Positions 1 to 13,871 of a stretch of 64,000 nucleotides of DNA are shown here, piece after piece. The stretch comes from Paramecium octaurelia (lineage: Eukaryota; Ciliophora; Oligohymenophorea; Peniculida; Parameciidae). The translations under genes and the position numbers were made by a program. The stretch spans positions 127,785 through 191,784 of the forward strand of contig CAJJDP010000060.1 of the NCBI GenBank assembly GCA_905182995.1. Reading direction: 5' to 3'. How positions within the stretch are numbered: position 1 is the stretch's first letter; each line of letters starts with the position of its first letter. Under the pieces are notes generated by a model. The model ran no database searches. It worked only from the letters and a program-made list of their open reading frames with translations, and was not told the DNA's origin.

Positions 1-722
<722 letters not shown>

Positions 723-758
723 AATTTATTAGGTTTAGTATATAATAATTTTTAACTT

Positions 759-1229
759 TCATTGTGCTATAACTTGTTGTAGTTCTTAGATTCTATTATA
801 ATATTTTGCTCTGTACAGCTTGTAATATATCTCCTTCATCTTTAACAGATCTAACCTATGTGATATCTGTTGAATTTATTTATTGATCAATTCAAAGTGA
901 TACTGAATATATTAGATTACACGATCTCCCTTTGCTGCTAAGGAGAAAACTTCAGCGCAACTTATCAAAATCCCCAACAAAAAAGGTGAGATCCTTATAT
1001 AAACCGATAATACAAAGAAAATAAATGAAAAGATCACAAATTTCATGAACCCTACTTTTAAAATTTTATCATTTTTCCTTTTCTTCAATATCGTTAAGAG
1101 CAAATATATTTATTCCCGTAATTGTTTGTACATCAAATGATTTTGTTCTAAGAATAGCTGATTTTGGCAATTCAGATTTAATTATTAGTCAATCTAATTT
1201 AGTGTATTTATTTGAACTCTAATATCCAT
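759..1229 (-). CDS. Small membrane protein, unknown function
   Basis: An uninterrupted frame of 156 residues from ATG 1227-1229 to TGA 759-761, 36 bp upstream of the thioredoxin reductase start and on the same strand. The first third is polar and Gln/Asn rich; residues about 65-100 form one long or two close hydrophobic segments (MKFVIFSFIFFVLSVY, then SPFLLGILISCAEVFSLA); the C-terminal 50 residues are basic and helical. A second in-frame ATG at 1131-1133 is an alternative start giving 124 residues. I do not recognise the family. Confidence 0.55.
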
Positions 1230-1420
1230 CCCTTTTGATTTTAAAAATAATTATTACTTAAGACAATGACTTTATTAGGTATTTTAATAATTAAATTAGA
1301 AAATAATAGTCATTATGTTTAATAATATATTAATGTCGTTTATAATATATTGGCTCAAGATCATACCCCAACATTTGATTTCTCCTTGGTCAATACTAGC
1401 AGAACCATACCAGAAATTTT

Positions 1421-1690
1421 TCATTTATTAAGATTTCTAATATATATCAACATTGACATTACATATATTATAATTAATATTTTATTCCTCTCTCTCTCTC
1501 CTCTTAAATTTGTGAACTTAATTTAAATAGACAAAAACAATAACTTATGCAATAAATTCATTTTTGATTCTTGACTCATTAATATAGCTTTTCCAATAGA
1601 TAAATAGCCCATCAGGTCATAGCTTTGGCAGTGATTATTATCAATCAATAAAGCTGAATCTAGTTCATATTATTAGCAGGAACTAATAGT
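1421..1690 (-). CDS. Possible exon of an unresolved gene
   Basis: On the minus strand a frame ending at TGA 1421-1423 reads plausible protein (YELDSALLIDNNHCQSYDLM, then GYLSIGKAILMSQESK), with a Gly-Glu-Arg run encoded by the CT microsatellite at 1487-1504. An in-frame TGA lies just upstream and no clean start or intron could be fixed, so this may be an exon of a small gene, a decayed gene, or chance in AT-rich DNA with only one stop codon. Confidence 0.25.
1487..1504. repeat. CT dinucleotide microsatellite
   Basis: About nine CT units in a row on the plus strand in the gap between the small membrane protein gene and the aquaporin gene. It overlaps the doubtful minus-strand frame at 1421-1690, where it would encode an Arg/Glu run. 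Confidence 0.8.
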
Positions 1691-1939
1691 ATTTCACTCT
1701 ACGTTTATCCCTATAATATGATACCAAAAATATAATATAAGAAATAATTCTATTTTATAAAATAACTTTCTTAAAGATTATAAAATCATTACCTTGAATT
1801 AAAATTAAATTGAAGAGAGAAGGGGTATATGAATAGACAAATGAGACTAAGATTGTCTCAAAATAGCGAAAATTTAGAACACTAGAATGAATAATATTAT
1901 TTATCCTAAAAATAATTTAATAAATATCTAACAAAATTA

Positions 1940-2834
1940 ATGTCAGCTGAAAGGCTCTTATAGGAGGAAGTGCCTTATAATTATAGCAACTATTAGAAGG
2001 AGAATTAAGGAAGCGGAAATGAGCATCAGTTTGAAGGGTAGGATAACGAAAAGGTCGAGCTGTTAAAAAAGATTGAAACTTTAGAATCACGATTAAAGAA
2101 TAGCATTGATGATAAACCTTACAGTGAGTTGATAAGAATATTAATATGGGAAGCATTGGGAACGGCCTTTTTTGCTTATGGGATAGTTTGTTCAAGAGGG
2201 AATGATGTGATGTTGAGTGTGTATTTGTTTGGAGCAATATTTTTAATCGGAAAGATTACAGGAGGACATGTGAATCCTGCAGTTTCGATGTCGTTTTATA
2301 GTTCAAATGAGATAAGTGCATTTACAATGAGGGTGTATTGGGCAGCTTAAGTGGGTGGTGCAATAGCAGGGGCTTTGGCTGCTTTTGTGATTGTGGGTAG
2401 AGTTACATCTCCATACATTGAGACACAACCTATAGAGTGGATGGTGGCAGATTTTTGTGGAGAAGTATGATATATACATCAACTATTAAGGCTTTGGGGA
2501 CTTTTGTATTTTGTTTGTTTATTCATATTCAAGTGCATCCATAAACGTAATTAACCGAAAACAATTTGATAGGGATTGGCATTATAGCAACAGCACTATA
2601 TTTTGGCAGGATATTGACATTTCATACTGGAGGTATCATTAAATTTAGGATATGATAGGTTGTTTGAACCCAGCTATGGGAGTTGGATTAGGCATTTTTG
2701 AGTCCTTACAAGATGGGAATTGGGATCGTTTGATTAATATTTGGATATACATATTTGGTCCTTTGTCAGGAGCATCTTTGGCTTCAGAATTCTACAGAAG
2801 TGTATATGTGGGATTATTGCCTAAGAAATAATGA
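1940..2834 (+). CDS. Aquaporin (MIP family channel)
   Basis: A membrane channel for water or small solutes. After a soluble N-terminus of about 65 residues, six hydrophobic segments follow, with both half-helix motifs present: the first NPA in GGHVNPAVS and the second in GCLNPAMG. Two introns: 2465-2490 (26 nt, ends AAG) and 2633-2658 (26 nt), the latter splitting the codon before GCLNPA. The stop is TGA 2832-2834. An in-frame ATG at 1829 would add 37 Asn/Gln-rich residues; I prefer 1940 because the added part is AT-rich and featureless, but the sequence cannot decide. The surface antigen gene starts only 22 bp downstream. Confidence 0.9.
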
Positions 2835-2856
2835 ATATTAAAATTAATATATATAT

Positions 2857-5800
2857 ATGAAAACAGTTTTGGGCCTTATGACCATCATCTTGGGGTTATG
2901 CTATAGCAGTACTATAGAAACTACAAGTCCTTGTACTTGCTAATAGCTAACATAAAATGATTGTATAAAAAATAGTGGTTGTGCTTGGAATAAAACATGT
3001 GATGTCAAAACTATCACTTAACCTAAATCAATTAATTATTGCAGTTACTTAAATGAATAACAATGCCAATCAGATGACGTTTGTTAATGGGTGAACAGTT
3101 AATGCACTTTTTTTACAGGATGCACAGCTTACAAATTAACGTCCGATAGGGAATGCAAGAGCATAAATAAGAGATGCTATAAATCGGATCTTAAGAAATG
3201 CATAGAATTAAGCGAATGTGTCGATTACTCAGATCCAATCATTTGTTTTATGGATGTTAATTAAAGATATTGTTATTGGGATACAAAAATCAATAGATGC
3301 TCAAAGGCTCTGGATTGTGACTCCTAACCTTCTGCCTTGGATACAGATGCTAAATGTAGATCCTAAATTTCAACTTGTACAGCAAAACCAGGTGGTGGAT
3401 GTATGGATGCTCATTAGGGTTGTTCTGACATCACTCTAGAGATCTAATGTTTTTATAATAAAGACCAATCATCATAATGTTTTTGGGACAATTCTATAGA
3501 TCCTCCCTTATGTAAAGTAAAAATTTGTGAAAACGCTCCTACGACTTTGAAGACTGATGAACAATGCAAATCATTTTTAGCGTAATGCACAACCAAATTA
3601 AATGGTGGGTGTGCCTAAAGATCGACATGTGATGCTGCAACCACTAAAAATGCTTGTATAAAAGATCAGTAAGGAAATGATTGTTTTTGGGTGGATGGCT
3701 TTTGCAAATAAAAATTATGTAACAATGCTACTAAAGAAATTGTTACTAATGTGGGTTGTTAATCAATTAGTTAAGATTGTATAACAAAGTCCGGCGGTGG
3801 TTGTATGACTAACGGGGAGTGTTCTACAGCGAATATTGACTATGCTTGCAAAGTCAACATAAGAGGAGAACAATGTTTTTGGGATTCTGTGGCTCAATCA
3901 TGTAAAGATAAAACTTGTACTAATGCTCCTTAGAATCTGAGCACATATGAGTAATGTAGTAAATTCTTAGAAACTTGCACTGTTAACTCTCTTAAATAAG
4001 GATGCGAAGATAGGACTTGTGAAAATGCCCCTGTATTTGTTACTACTCTTTAGGGATGTCAAGATTATTATAATGAATCTTGCATTCCAAAATAAGATGG
4101 TGGATGTATTACAATCAATACATGTGAGGAAATTCTATTAGAAATTAGTTGTGTTATAGATAAATTATAGCGTCCTTGTTTTTGGAATGACGGAAAATGC
4201 TACCTAAAACTCTGCACTAATATTCCTAAAACTGTATTTGATCAGGATTCACAGAGTTAAAAACCCGTTACTCTTGACCATACCAAGTGTAATGAGTTTA
4301 TGTAAACATGCACAATCAATTAATAAGGGACTAATTGTATTAATTACACATGTGACAATGTTTAAGACAATAACATATGTTTATCAAATCAACAATGTTA
4401 TTATCGTCAAACCTGCTACACCAAAACATGTTTCACTGCCCCACTGTCTTATGCAACTCATTAATAATGTTTTCTATACAAGAACACATGTACTCTGGCC
4501 TCATCAGGATAAGGATGTTCAATTATGTTATAAACATGCAGCCTATACAAAAACAAAACATAATGTGTCTAATCTGTTGCTACTGCATGTGAATGGTCAG
4601 ACGATGCTTGTGTTGAAAGGTAGTGTAATCTAGCTGATATTTCATATAACACCACATTAAAATGTCAGTAATATCTAACTGGATGTGTTGTCAATAACTA
4701 ACAACAGGGATGCATTCCTGAAATTAAAAAATGTGAGGATAGTACGATCCAACAGAATTGTACTTTAAATGTATGTGAATGGAAAACCAATAAGTGTGTT
4801 ACTAAGTAATGTAGTAATCAAAAGACTAATTGTTTAACATATAAGACTCCCATATAGTGCATCAACAACAATACCAGCACTTCCTGTATGGATGTTCCAA
4901 ATACTTGTACATTATTACCAAAGGAATATTGTAAGCCTGCCTAATCTTATGACTTGATTAAGAAATATTGCTATATTCAAGATGGTGTTGATTGCGTAGA
5001 ACTAACGTTAGAAACTGAATGCAGCAGTTATGGTGACTAAATGTATTGCATTAAAAGGATTAACAATAAAGGTAATTGTGTTTGGGTAGATGGGGACTGT
5101 TACAATGATGATTGTACTCAATTGCCCAACACAATGACATCATCGTCGGAGTGTTAAACAGCAATTTCAAGATGCATCGTAAATAATTCAGGCGAAGGAT
5201 GTACTAATAAAAATGATTGTTCGTCATATAGTGATAAAAATTGTGATTAATTAGATAAAAATGGTTATGAATGTGTTTATAAGAATAGTTAATGTCAAAT
5301 GAAGTCTTGTGCAACCAGTAATGCTACTAATCACACTGATTGCTACAAGTATTTGTCAACAGGGACAAGATGCACTGTTAATAGTAATGCAAACGGTTGT
5401 ATTGAATTGACATCATGTTCTAATTATAGCAAAGAATCATAATGCATCATTAGTAATTTATCAAAGACTTGTTATTGGAGTAATAGTAAATGTGTTGAGA
5501 AGAAATGCTCTTTGGAGACAACCTCAACAACCCATGACTAATGTTAATTATTTATGAGCAGTTGCACTCTAGATACAACTACAAATCTGGGATGTATGGA
5601 ATTCCCTGAGTGTTAATAGATTTAAGATCCATCAGTATGCAGTTCCAATTCTAAATGCGTGTATCTGTCTAACAGTTGCATTGTAAAGACTTGCGAAAAT
5701 GCTATATTAACTGAATATAATAACACGAATTGTAGCAGTTTGCCATTTGAAGGTTGCACTTTCGATAGTAATTTCTGCAGTACAAAGACATGTGCTCAGT

Positions 5801-7548
5801 ATGAATTCAGCACTGATGAGGAATGCAGTTAATAGAATTCAAATTGCACAACCAATGGAAAGACATGTACAGAGAGATTAGATTGTAATAAGGCTGTTGC
5901 AGAATAAGGATGCAAGAAGGACATGTTCGGTAATTATTGTCAATGGAATGAAATATCAAAGACTTGTACTTTAAGAAGTTGCACTACTGCACCCACTTCC
6001 TTAACAACTGAAACTCAATGCAAATAGTATTATGATGGTTGCACAACTAAATTAGGTGGAGGATGCACAACTAAATCTACTTGTTAAGCTGCAAATGTCT
6101 AAGCTGCATGTAATACTTCGAAATACGGAGATATATGTAGTTGGGATGATGCTATCTAACAATGTAGAAATTAATCTTGTGTTGATTTCAATGGAAGTGA
6201 TTATAACACATGCAATAAGTAAAATAATAAATGCACCACTAATGGCCTAGGTAAATGTATTGAAATTGTGTATTGCAGTTAATATGTTAATGCTTAATCT
6301 TGTATTATGGGAGGCGATGGACCTTGTCTTTGGGTTAATGGATAATGTTATTTATATAGAGATTGCACTAGTATCAAATTTAAAACACATTAAGAATGCC
6401 AAAAGGTAAGTGATAAATGTACCACTGATGGTACCAAATGTGTATCTATTACAGAATGCAGCCAAACTAACACTAATGGAGGTTGTTTATTAGGAATTGA
6501 AGGGAAATGTATCATGACAGTAAATGATAAAGATGTTAAAGTTTGCACTACTTTTAAGAAATGTTCTGATGCTAAATTAAAAACTCATACTGATTGTAAT
6601 ACTGCTAATAATGGATGTACAACTGATGGTACTTAATGCACTGAATTGCTTGCTTGTAAAGATTACAAAATATAAGAATAATGTTATTTAGATGTCAAAG
6701 GTGCTGTCTAAGTTAACAATAAAATCACATCTACTGGAATATGCAAATGGGATGGATCCTGTAGAGCATAAACCTGTGAAGATTTAACTGGAATTGCACA
6801 TTCCATTTGTAATTCACAAATGATGACTTGTACTTCAAATGGAACCAACTGTTATACTATGGACAAGTGCTAAAATTATTCATCAAAAGAGCTATGTAAT
6901 ACTGGTCTGGGTACAGATGGTAAATGCATATACTCGACTGAAAAAACCAAATGCTCGCTTATGACTTGCAGTGATATCACCAATAATATTTGTAATATTA
7001 TTGATAATTGTGTCACTGATGGTACAAAATGTATTGCTAAAACAAATTGTGCTTCATACACTAGTCAAGTATCATGTGAAATCTCAGGAACTGATGGAAC
7101 ATGCCTTTGGAATACTACCACAAAGAAATGTGCTTTATTCTCAGCTTGTTCTATTGCTGCTGATTAGAATCAGTGCAATAAGATGAATAAGGTATGTAGT
7201 TGGGATACAACTTCAAACAAATGTGTTGATTTAACTTGTTAAATCTAATTTAAATCTACCAATAATTGTGTTAACATTTCCACTTGGACTCCTTCATAAA
7301 TTAGAACCTGCAGTCTTCTTAGTGGAGTTTGCTAAGAAATTGATGTTTCAGCTTATGGACCTAGTGAATGTTACTTATTAACCTAATATACATACACATA
7401 CAATACTTCTTTATAAAAATGCACTTAATGTTCAACTAAAACAACTAATTAGACAAATAACACTGTAAATGACACTGATGATACTGTAGATAGCTACCAA
7501 TATCTAATCGCTTTAGGATTTTCAATATTATCATTATTATTATTCTGA
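2857..7548 (+). CDS. Cysteine-rich surface antigen, GPI-anchored type
   Basis: One exon of 1563 residues. The N-terminus is a signal peptide (MKTVLGLMTIILGLCYSS); the C-terminus is a polar Asn/Thr/Asp stretch followed by a short hydrophobic tail (YLIALGFSILSLLLF) directly before TGA, as expected for GPI-anchor transfer. Between them is repeat after repeat of a Cys-patterned unit, with motifs such as CFWD/CLWN/CVW and C..N..T recurring about every 60-80 residues. This is the layout of the Paramecium surface (immobilization) antigen family and related surface proteins. The periodicity is degenerate; I see no block of near-identical central repeats of the kind found in some serotype antigens, so it may be a related surface protein instead. 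It should coat cell or ciliary membrane. Such genes are usually under mutually exclusive expression; nothing in the flanks shows this here. Confidence 0.85.
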
Positions 7549-7567
7549 TATTTTAGCTATATATACA

Positions 7568-7798
7568 TCAAATAAATTATTGTAATATCATTAGATAATT
7601 CCTAAATATCCTACAATTTTTCATCATACTTATTATATACTTTTAATTGTCTAATTTTATAAAATTTCTGTTTTTAGAAAGAATTTATTCAACTAATTCT
7701 CCGTTATTTCCATCTCCTAGATAATAAAATGCTTGTTCTTTGAAATGTTGTAAATGTTGTCCACAAATCTTAAGCATTTAGAACTATAAACTGTTCAT
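7568..7798 (-). CDS. Small open frame, unknown
   Basis: A 76-residue frame (MNSLQFQMLKICGQHLQHFK at the start) fills most of the gap between the surface antigen stop and the coiled-coil gene stop at 7861. It contains CGQH and a GDGNNGE turn, so it looks more like protein than the flanking DNA, but an overlapping frame starting near 7830 is nearly as open. I know no family for it. Confidence 0.3.
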
Positions 7799-7860
7799 AT
7801 AATTAATATTTAATTTATAACATTTTTGACATAAGAGAATCAATATTTAATATCAAATGC

Positions 7861-8845
7861 TCAATCATTTAAATCATTTGCCAAGTGGCTCTTATAAAAT
7901 GTACTTCTCATTTTCATATCCTTCATATTGTTATTTCCTATCTTGATATTATTATAATGATCAACATAATATTAGTTTCGATTAAAAATACTATTCCTCC
8001 CCTCCTTATCGTTCATTGGAGTTATATCGCTTGATTTTGAATAATCTAGTATTTAGGATTAGTTTAAAAGTTGTTATTACTCTTCTTACTTTCTTTTTAT
8101 AATAGGGTTAACTCCTTCTAAAGTTGTGTAATAAATTTCTAATTTATCCTTAACATTATAAAGTTTTCTTCTATCTTTCTCCATCTGCCTCTCTTCATAA
8201 TCTAATTCTTTTCTACTTTTTAATTTTGATTTCTGAGGTGATCTAACGATTACTCCAAAATGATTTTTTAAAAATGTTATTGTTTCATCTGGACTTCTCA
8301 TTCTCAAACCAGCTCTGATAACAAGTTCTGAATCGCTTTAAACTTAGGATGTATCTAATTATTTATAATCACATATCAATTTAGTTTATTCGTCAATTTG
8401 TGAATCCTTTTTCTTAACTTATTGCTAAAGTTTTAAATTTTTTGTGTTGTTGAGCTATTTTTCAAAAAATTCTCTTAATCCTTATTTTTTTAACTCATAT
8501 ATTTTTTCTTATTTATAAAGAGGCATTGAACTCAACACTTTTGTTAATACCAAATTATCTTTATTACATGAATTACTTAATACTTCAGTTCTATATTTTG
8601 AATACTAAAATTATCTTCTTTAAATGTTATCAATTATTGGAAATACTCTATCACTTTCCTACTCTTTGTTTCGATTATATTCAATCTTATATTTTTATAA
8701 ACTTAATATAACTTACCTACCCAAATAACTCGTCTACTCTTAATAAAATATCTTTGTTTTACTTCTTCACTTTTTCTTTTTTATCTCCAAACCCAGTTAT
8801 TTTTTCAGAAAAATTGATCTTTCTTTCTCTTATATCGAAATTCAT
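7861..8845 (-). CDS. Charged helical protein, unknown function
   Basis: 317 residues after removal of one 31-nt intron (8686-8716). Start ATG 8843-8845, stop TGA 7861-7863. The middle is rich in Lys, Glu and Gln with heptad-like spacing (EERQMEKDRRKLYNVKDKLE), suggesting a coiled coil; both ends are basic. No catalytic motif or membrane segment. It lies 43 bp downstream of the sorting nexin gene on the same strand, but ciliate genes are transcribed singly, so the order need not imply a shared role. Confidence 0.75.
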
Positions 8846-8888
8846 TTTAAATTATATTTTATATAAATTCAATTCTTAATTGTAATAA

Positions 8889-10641
8889 TCAAGTAGATTT
8901 TTTAATTAGTTCTTTAGGAAATTGCAAATTTGTTAAGTTTAATATGCTTTGATCCCATGTTAACTTTTGCTAATTAATATATGATATAGGTTTACTTCTG
9001 CTAATTACTCTTTTTGAAGACTACAAAATGTTTTAAAATGTTCTGAAAATTCAGAAACTGTGTTTTCAAGAAGTTTCGACACCTCTACATTTTATTAGTT
9101 ATTATAATAGGTTAAAAATTTTTTTAAGTCTTCTTAAACCTCAGTTTCTTATGGTAGCATGATTTAAAAGCTTATTTCTTTATTTTATGTTAAATTGCTA
9201 TCTTATAAGGCTTTAAGTTAAATAGCTGGAATTTCCCATCTGCTGAAGTCTTGCGTTGTAAATAGTTTATTTTTCTTTTGTTCCAATCGACATTTAAATC
9301 TTTCATATTCATATTAAGCTTACTCTTTTTGTTTCATAAACTTAGATATGAGGGATGATTACCTCTTTTAATATTAAAATTGAATGATGATGAAATTTAA
9401 AGAAATAGCACAGTTCTTCCTACACTATTTTGATTTGGGCTGTCAGATTATCGCCCCACTAGACTAGCATATTATTCATTGATATATATAATATATCTAA
9501 TTTTGATATTTTACCTAAGGGAATTGATTAATTAAACTTATTTGATATTTAATAAAGCTCAGCACAAGTTGATCCCATATTAAAAATAGTATTTGATAAC
9601 TGATCAAAATCAAGCAATAATTATTTGGAGGACTTTCTTAATTTTCTATAGCATAAATCAACTGAATTGACAAGTTATGTAGCTTCAATATTATAGGCAT
9701 TTATGTTTTCATTAATTTCTAATGAAACCTTACCATCCATTGAAATAATCTATTCCAATTTAGTGACTTTTTAGACTTAGGTACTCAATTTTTAGATTTA
9801 CTTAAAGTCTTTTTCATCTTTTGATGATAGAAATGCAAAAAACCATTTATCATGCCTTAATAATTCACATTTAAATATTGATTTTAGGAATTTCTAAATG
9901 TTTATGATATGTTACTTCCAAGTATTTCATTCTTTTTTTAATATACATTTCATTTTCATTTTTAAGAACTGACTTTTTTGGGACAGGAGCAATCTAATTT
10001 ACTCTTAAAATATACACTTTTTCCAGGATAAATTTTGCACAACAAGTCTCTCAACCATAAGAAATCGCTATATCTCCTTGAAACAGTCCATCCTAATGGA
10101 TCTGTTTGAACAGTATATGAATAATACGATGATGTGAAAATGCCTCCTGGTATTCTCTAATATTTCGTGATGTAAACGTTTATTTCATTGGATTGCAAGA
10201 TTAATTTTTTATCCTAGACTTTGCATAAATGAATTTACGATTAATCTGACTTAATATTCATGTCTTTATTTGGTAATGGTTCTTGCTCTTTTTATTGATT
10301 TACAAATGTTGAATTTTAATTTTCTTGATGCTAGTCTACATATGATAACTTTTTGTCCTCAATATCTGATTTTCTATCAGAAACAAAAGCTTGAAACTAT
10401 TGATCTAATTATGGTTAACTTAACTATTAAAATTAAGTGATTGCTAAAATTAGTTCTTGATATGTCCACATGTCGATGTCTTATCCACCTAATCGTAAAT
10501 TTATTTTTGGAGTGTACCGTTCTCTTTTTAGAGTTCCATATAGTTGATAAATCTTTCAGGATCATATCCTTTATCAAGTATTTCTGTTTTTAATAACATT
10601 TCCTTTTGTTGTACTTCATCCCAATTTTGTTATTAATCCAT
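8889..10641 (-). CDS. PX-BAR sorting nexin
   Basis: 543 residues in six exons. After an N-terminal helical part, the PX domain is clear: RRYSDFLWLRDLLCKIYPGK, then IAPVPKK, then EKFLKSIFKCELLRHDKWFF, the phosphoinositide-binding layout of sorting nexins. The C-terminal half is a long helical BAR-type region ending with the SNX-typical element KKNKLFTTQDFSRWEI. Such proteins bind PI3P on endosomes and shape membrane tubules during cargo recycling. Introns: 10489-10517, 9994-10015, 9894-9915, 9341-9362, 8970-8995. The next gene starts only 14 bp away on the other strand, so both must share a tiny promoter region. Confidence 0.9.
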
Positions 10642-10655
10642 TAATTATATTAAAA

Positions 10656-11045
10656 ATGGAATATTATACAGATATATCAAATGAACTAAAAAATAAATAT
10701 AATTAGCATTATAATCTATATCAGGTATTACAATAATTGTATAGTAATTAGAAACAATAATTGGAGCGTAAAATACTTTGTTATAAAAATAACAATCAGG
10801 ATCCATTAAAATATCAATAATGCATTGATGATATCAATACGAGGATGAATATGAATTCCACAACACTTAGGAATAGATACAATCAAATTGAAATAGATGA
10901 TAAAGATTGTCAAGGTAAATGCTATGAAGATCCAAAATGTATGAAAGGATGCGAAGATTAATCAAGAAAAAAAGCAAATTAATTATAAGAATAATTTTAT
11001 AAACTTATGCTATAAGAAAATCCAGAATACAAAAAATTGTAATGA
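10656..11045 (+). CDS. Small cysteine-containing protein
   Basis: 120 residues with one 27-nt intron (10725-10751). The centre has four cysteines as C-x3-C-x6-C-x3-C (DCQGKCYEDPKCMKGCEDQS), which could form two disulfides or bind a metal; it resembles twin-CX3C spacing of small mitochondrial intermembrane-space proteins but the loop between pairs is shorter. The rest is helical and Gln rich. It ends 27 bp before the convergent FYVE gene stop. Function unknown. Confidence 0.7.
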
Positions 11046-11072
11046 ATGCATTTTATAATATAACCTATAATC

Positions 11073-13763
11073 TCAGAATATTGCGCAATCATCAGTTTAT
11101 CCAATACTTTAATTTTCAGGTTGCTCATCAATTATCTGCTTTTCTTGTAATGGCTAACTTTCTCTGAATACTTATTGCTAAGTTGTATTTCTTTACTCCT
11201 ACTCTTTTGGAGGATTTTGCTAAAATTATGACAATAACCTATTCATCTACTCTTCATGTGTTTATTCTAATAATGAGATTTTTTCTTCATAAAAAGACTT
11301 TAATTAATGTATTTCCTTCCCCTCGTATTATTTTAGGGCTTGATTGATTTCTTTGTTAATTCTTTCATAATTCTACATCTAATCATAGTATTCGATCTTT
11401 AATTGATTAACTTCAACAAACTTCTATTTTATATTAAATAATTCTTTCTCTTTCTAGAGTAGATTATTTCTAATTTATATATTGTTTTCTTATAATTCTT
11501 TTGTAATATTGGGTTAAACTTGAGTTTAATTAAAATTTTAATCAAAATCTTTTCTTTTCAAACCCAAAATTTGTACATTTAAATCATCAATGTGTTTGTT
11601 TAACTTTTCTGTTTACTCATTTTTTCTTGCACATAATAAACTCATTTCCTCAGCATTTTTTTTTAATTCTGCAAGCTATTACTTTAATTCTAATATTTCT
11701 TAATCTTTTTCTTCCAATTTTATATTTAAACTTGAATTTTACTGTTATAGCATAGATGTTTTTTTTAATAATGAAACTCGCTCTTCTGTTAATCTAAATA
11801 TTTCTTGTTCATAGTCACTACTTATTTTCTCTTTCAGTTAGCTTTCGAATTCAATTTTGTTTTTTTAAGCTTATTATAATTGAATTTATAAACTATTGAT
11901 TTCAATTTTTAAATTGTTATTGTCCGAGTGCAATTTAGAAATTTAATTCCTGTAATTTTCTTCATTCTATTCAAAATTTCTCTAATTGATTTCTTACTTT
12001 TCTTCTAATTACTAATTAAGCAATTAACTATTTTATTCATTTTTTAATTGAGCTTTTAAAGTACTTACAGTAAGTTAATTATCCATTTCCAATTATTATT
12101 GCTGATCAATATATCTTTGAATTAATTACTATTATTATTATACTTTTTCTTCCAAATCGATAATCAAATTATTTTTTTCTTATATTTAGATCATTTATTT
12201 ATCAGCATTATCTGATTTTATAGAGCTTCTTGAGATTCTTGAATTGTATGTCTCAGATTCCACATCATTGTCTTATTTTGCATAAGCAATTGAATTCCTC
12301 AAGTTCAACAGCTCCTCCTTTTGCTTTTTAATGGCCTAATACAACTCCTTAATTTAATTTTTATTGACATCATTTTTTTCATTTTATATTACAGACTCAA
12401 TCTTAGAATTAGAATTATCCTTTACAAGTCCAATAAATGAATCCAATACATACTCTAATGAGCCATTGTTTAATGATTATCTTTGTTATTATTATTATTC
12501 CTTTTAATCCGATTACTTTTATTAAATATAGACTTATTATTGTTGACTTAATTAATCTTTACTTGTTAAACTAGTTCTATGCTTTCTTTTCTGTTGGTCT
12601 TCAAATTATAAGAAACTTGTCAACTACTCTAATTATATATTCTTCATAATTTGGATTGGTATATCATCGATTTATGTATCTGCAAAGGTCTTCTATAATT
12701 CCAAGCAGATATTCGCTAAGAATTTCTCATAAATGGAAAACTATTTCAATAGTATACATTTATACATCTTTATTGATGAGTAATTGATTAAAGAGAAAAT
12801 AGCCAACATAAAATTCTATATGATTAAACATGAGAGTTGTTAGAATCACAGAAGAGTAAGTCTCTAAAAATACCTTTATTTTTGATTTAGTCAGAGAATC
12901 AATTTAAGAGCTTGATTAGTCCCTTATACAATCCATTAGAAATGTAACCTCCTAATCGATTGGCCTGTTTTCGTCTGCATCTAATTTATGATATTGAAAT
13001 CTTTGAGGGAGAACTTTTTAGTGTAAAAACTGTAATAGTGTTAAGCAGATGGCTTCATCACAAAAATACAAGATATAGGTAGTCATAAAGACAAGATTCC
13101 TTGTTAATCTTACAGGGTTAGATTTAAAAAAACAAATCAAAACATTTGATAGTTTTGTCTATATAGAACTTTCCGATTCTCCTACACACATCTTATAATT
13201 CCATTCATATAAAGAGTAATTTAAAGATTTTTTATTCTAAAATCGATTATAATCGATACAAATACCTCCTTATAATATCTCAAAAGATTGGTTTAAATTT
13301 AACCTTTTGTTTCATTGCTAGCATTTTTCAAAATTTTTGGTAATGAATTTTAATATTCCTCTTATACCTTTTCAATTACAATACTAAAAATGATTTCAAA
13401 TTATACTCATCGCCCTAAGCCAAAGAAGCCCACCTTTTTCCTATTCCAGATAATTATCCAAACTTGCATTTTTCTACTTCCATCTACTAGGTTTAATGTT
13501 TTGAGTCATCTTTGCAATTTTTACAAATTCTATGAGGAGTTTTTAAATCATGAGATGGAATGATCGTCTTATCAGGGCCACAATTATAGCAGACAAACCT
13601 AAAACACCTTTTGCATTAATGTGATTTGTGTTTCCTTTGATACTTGTAAAACTTAGTAATACCAATCAAAAGTTTATTAGCATAATTCACAAGCTTCATT
13701 TTTATTACTCGAACTTCCAACAAATGTTCTATAAGTGAGTTTAGAGCCAAGCTTTTCAAACAT
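11073..13763 (-). CDS. FYVE zinc finger protein with C-terminal coiled coil
   Basis: 861 residues after removing introns 13635-13662, 13384-13406, 13237-13265 and 12741-12765. The FYVE domain lies at about residues 20-85: CELCQQTF, then HKSHQCKRCFRFVCYNC, then RICKNC, giving eight zinc ligands and the basic patch next to the third Cys pair that binds PI3P. The middle is a globular helical region; the last 450 residues are a very Gln/Glu/Lys-rich coiled coil. The layout is that of endosomal tethers and Rab effectors (EEA1-like in general form). With the neighbouring PX-BAR gene it gives two PI3P-binding proteins within 5 kb. Confidence 0.85.
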
Positions 13764-13871
13764 CTCTTTATATATATTTTGTATTAATATTTATAATTCT
13801 GCAATGTATAAATAATGAGGAATATCAATATAGAGATTCTTATTTGAATAAAATAAATATATTTTTATTAA

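Noticed and set aside
6056-6250. Alternative plus-strand frames inside the surface antigen
   Set aside because: Out of frame with a continuous 1563-residue reading that has regular cysteine spacing.
10377-10577. Minus-strand frame of 66 residues inside the sorting nexin
   Set aside because: Shadow of the true frame; the PX gene with its 29-nt intron explains the region.
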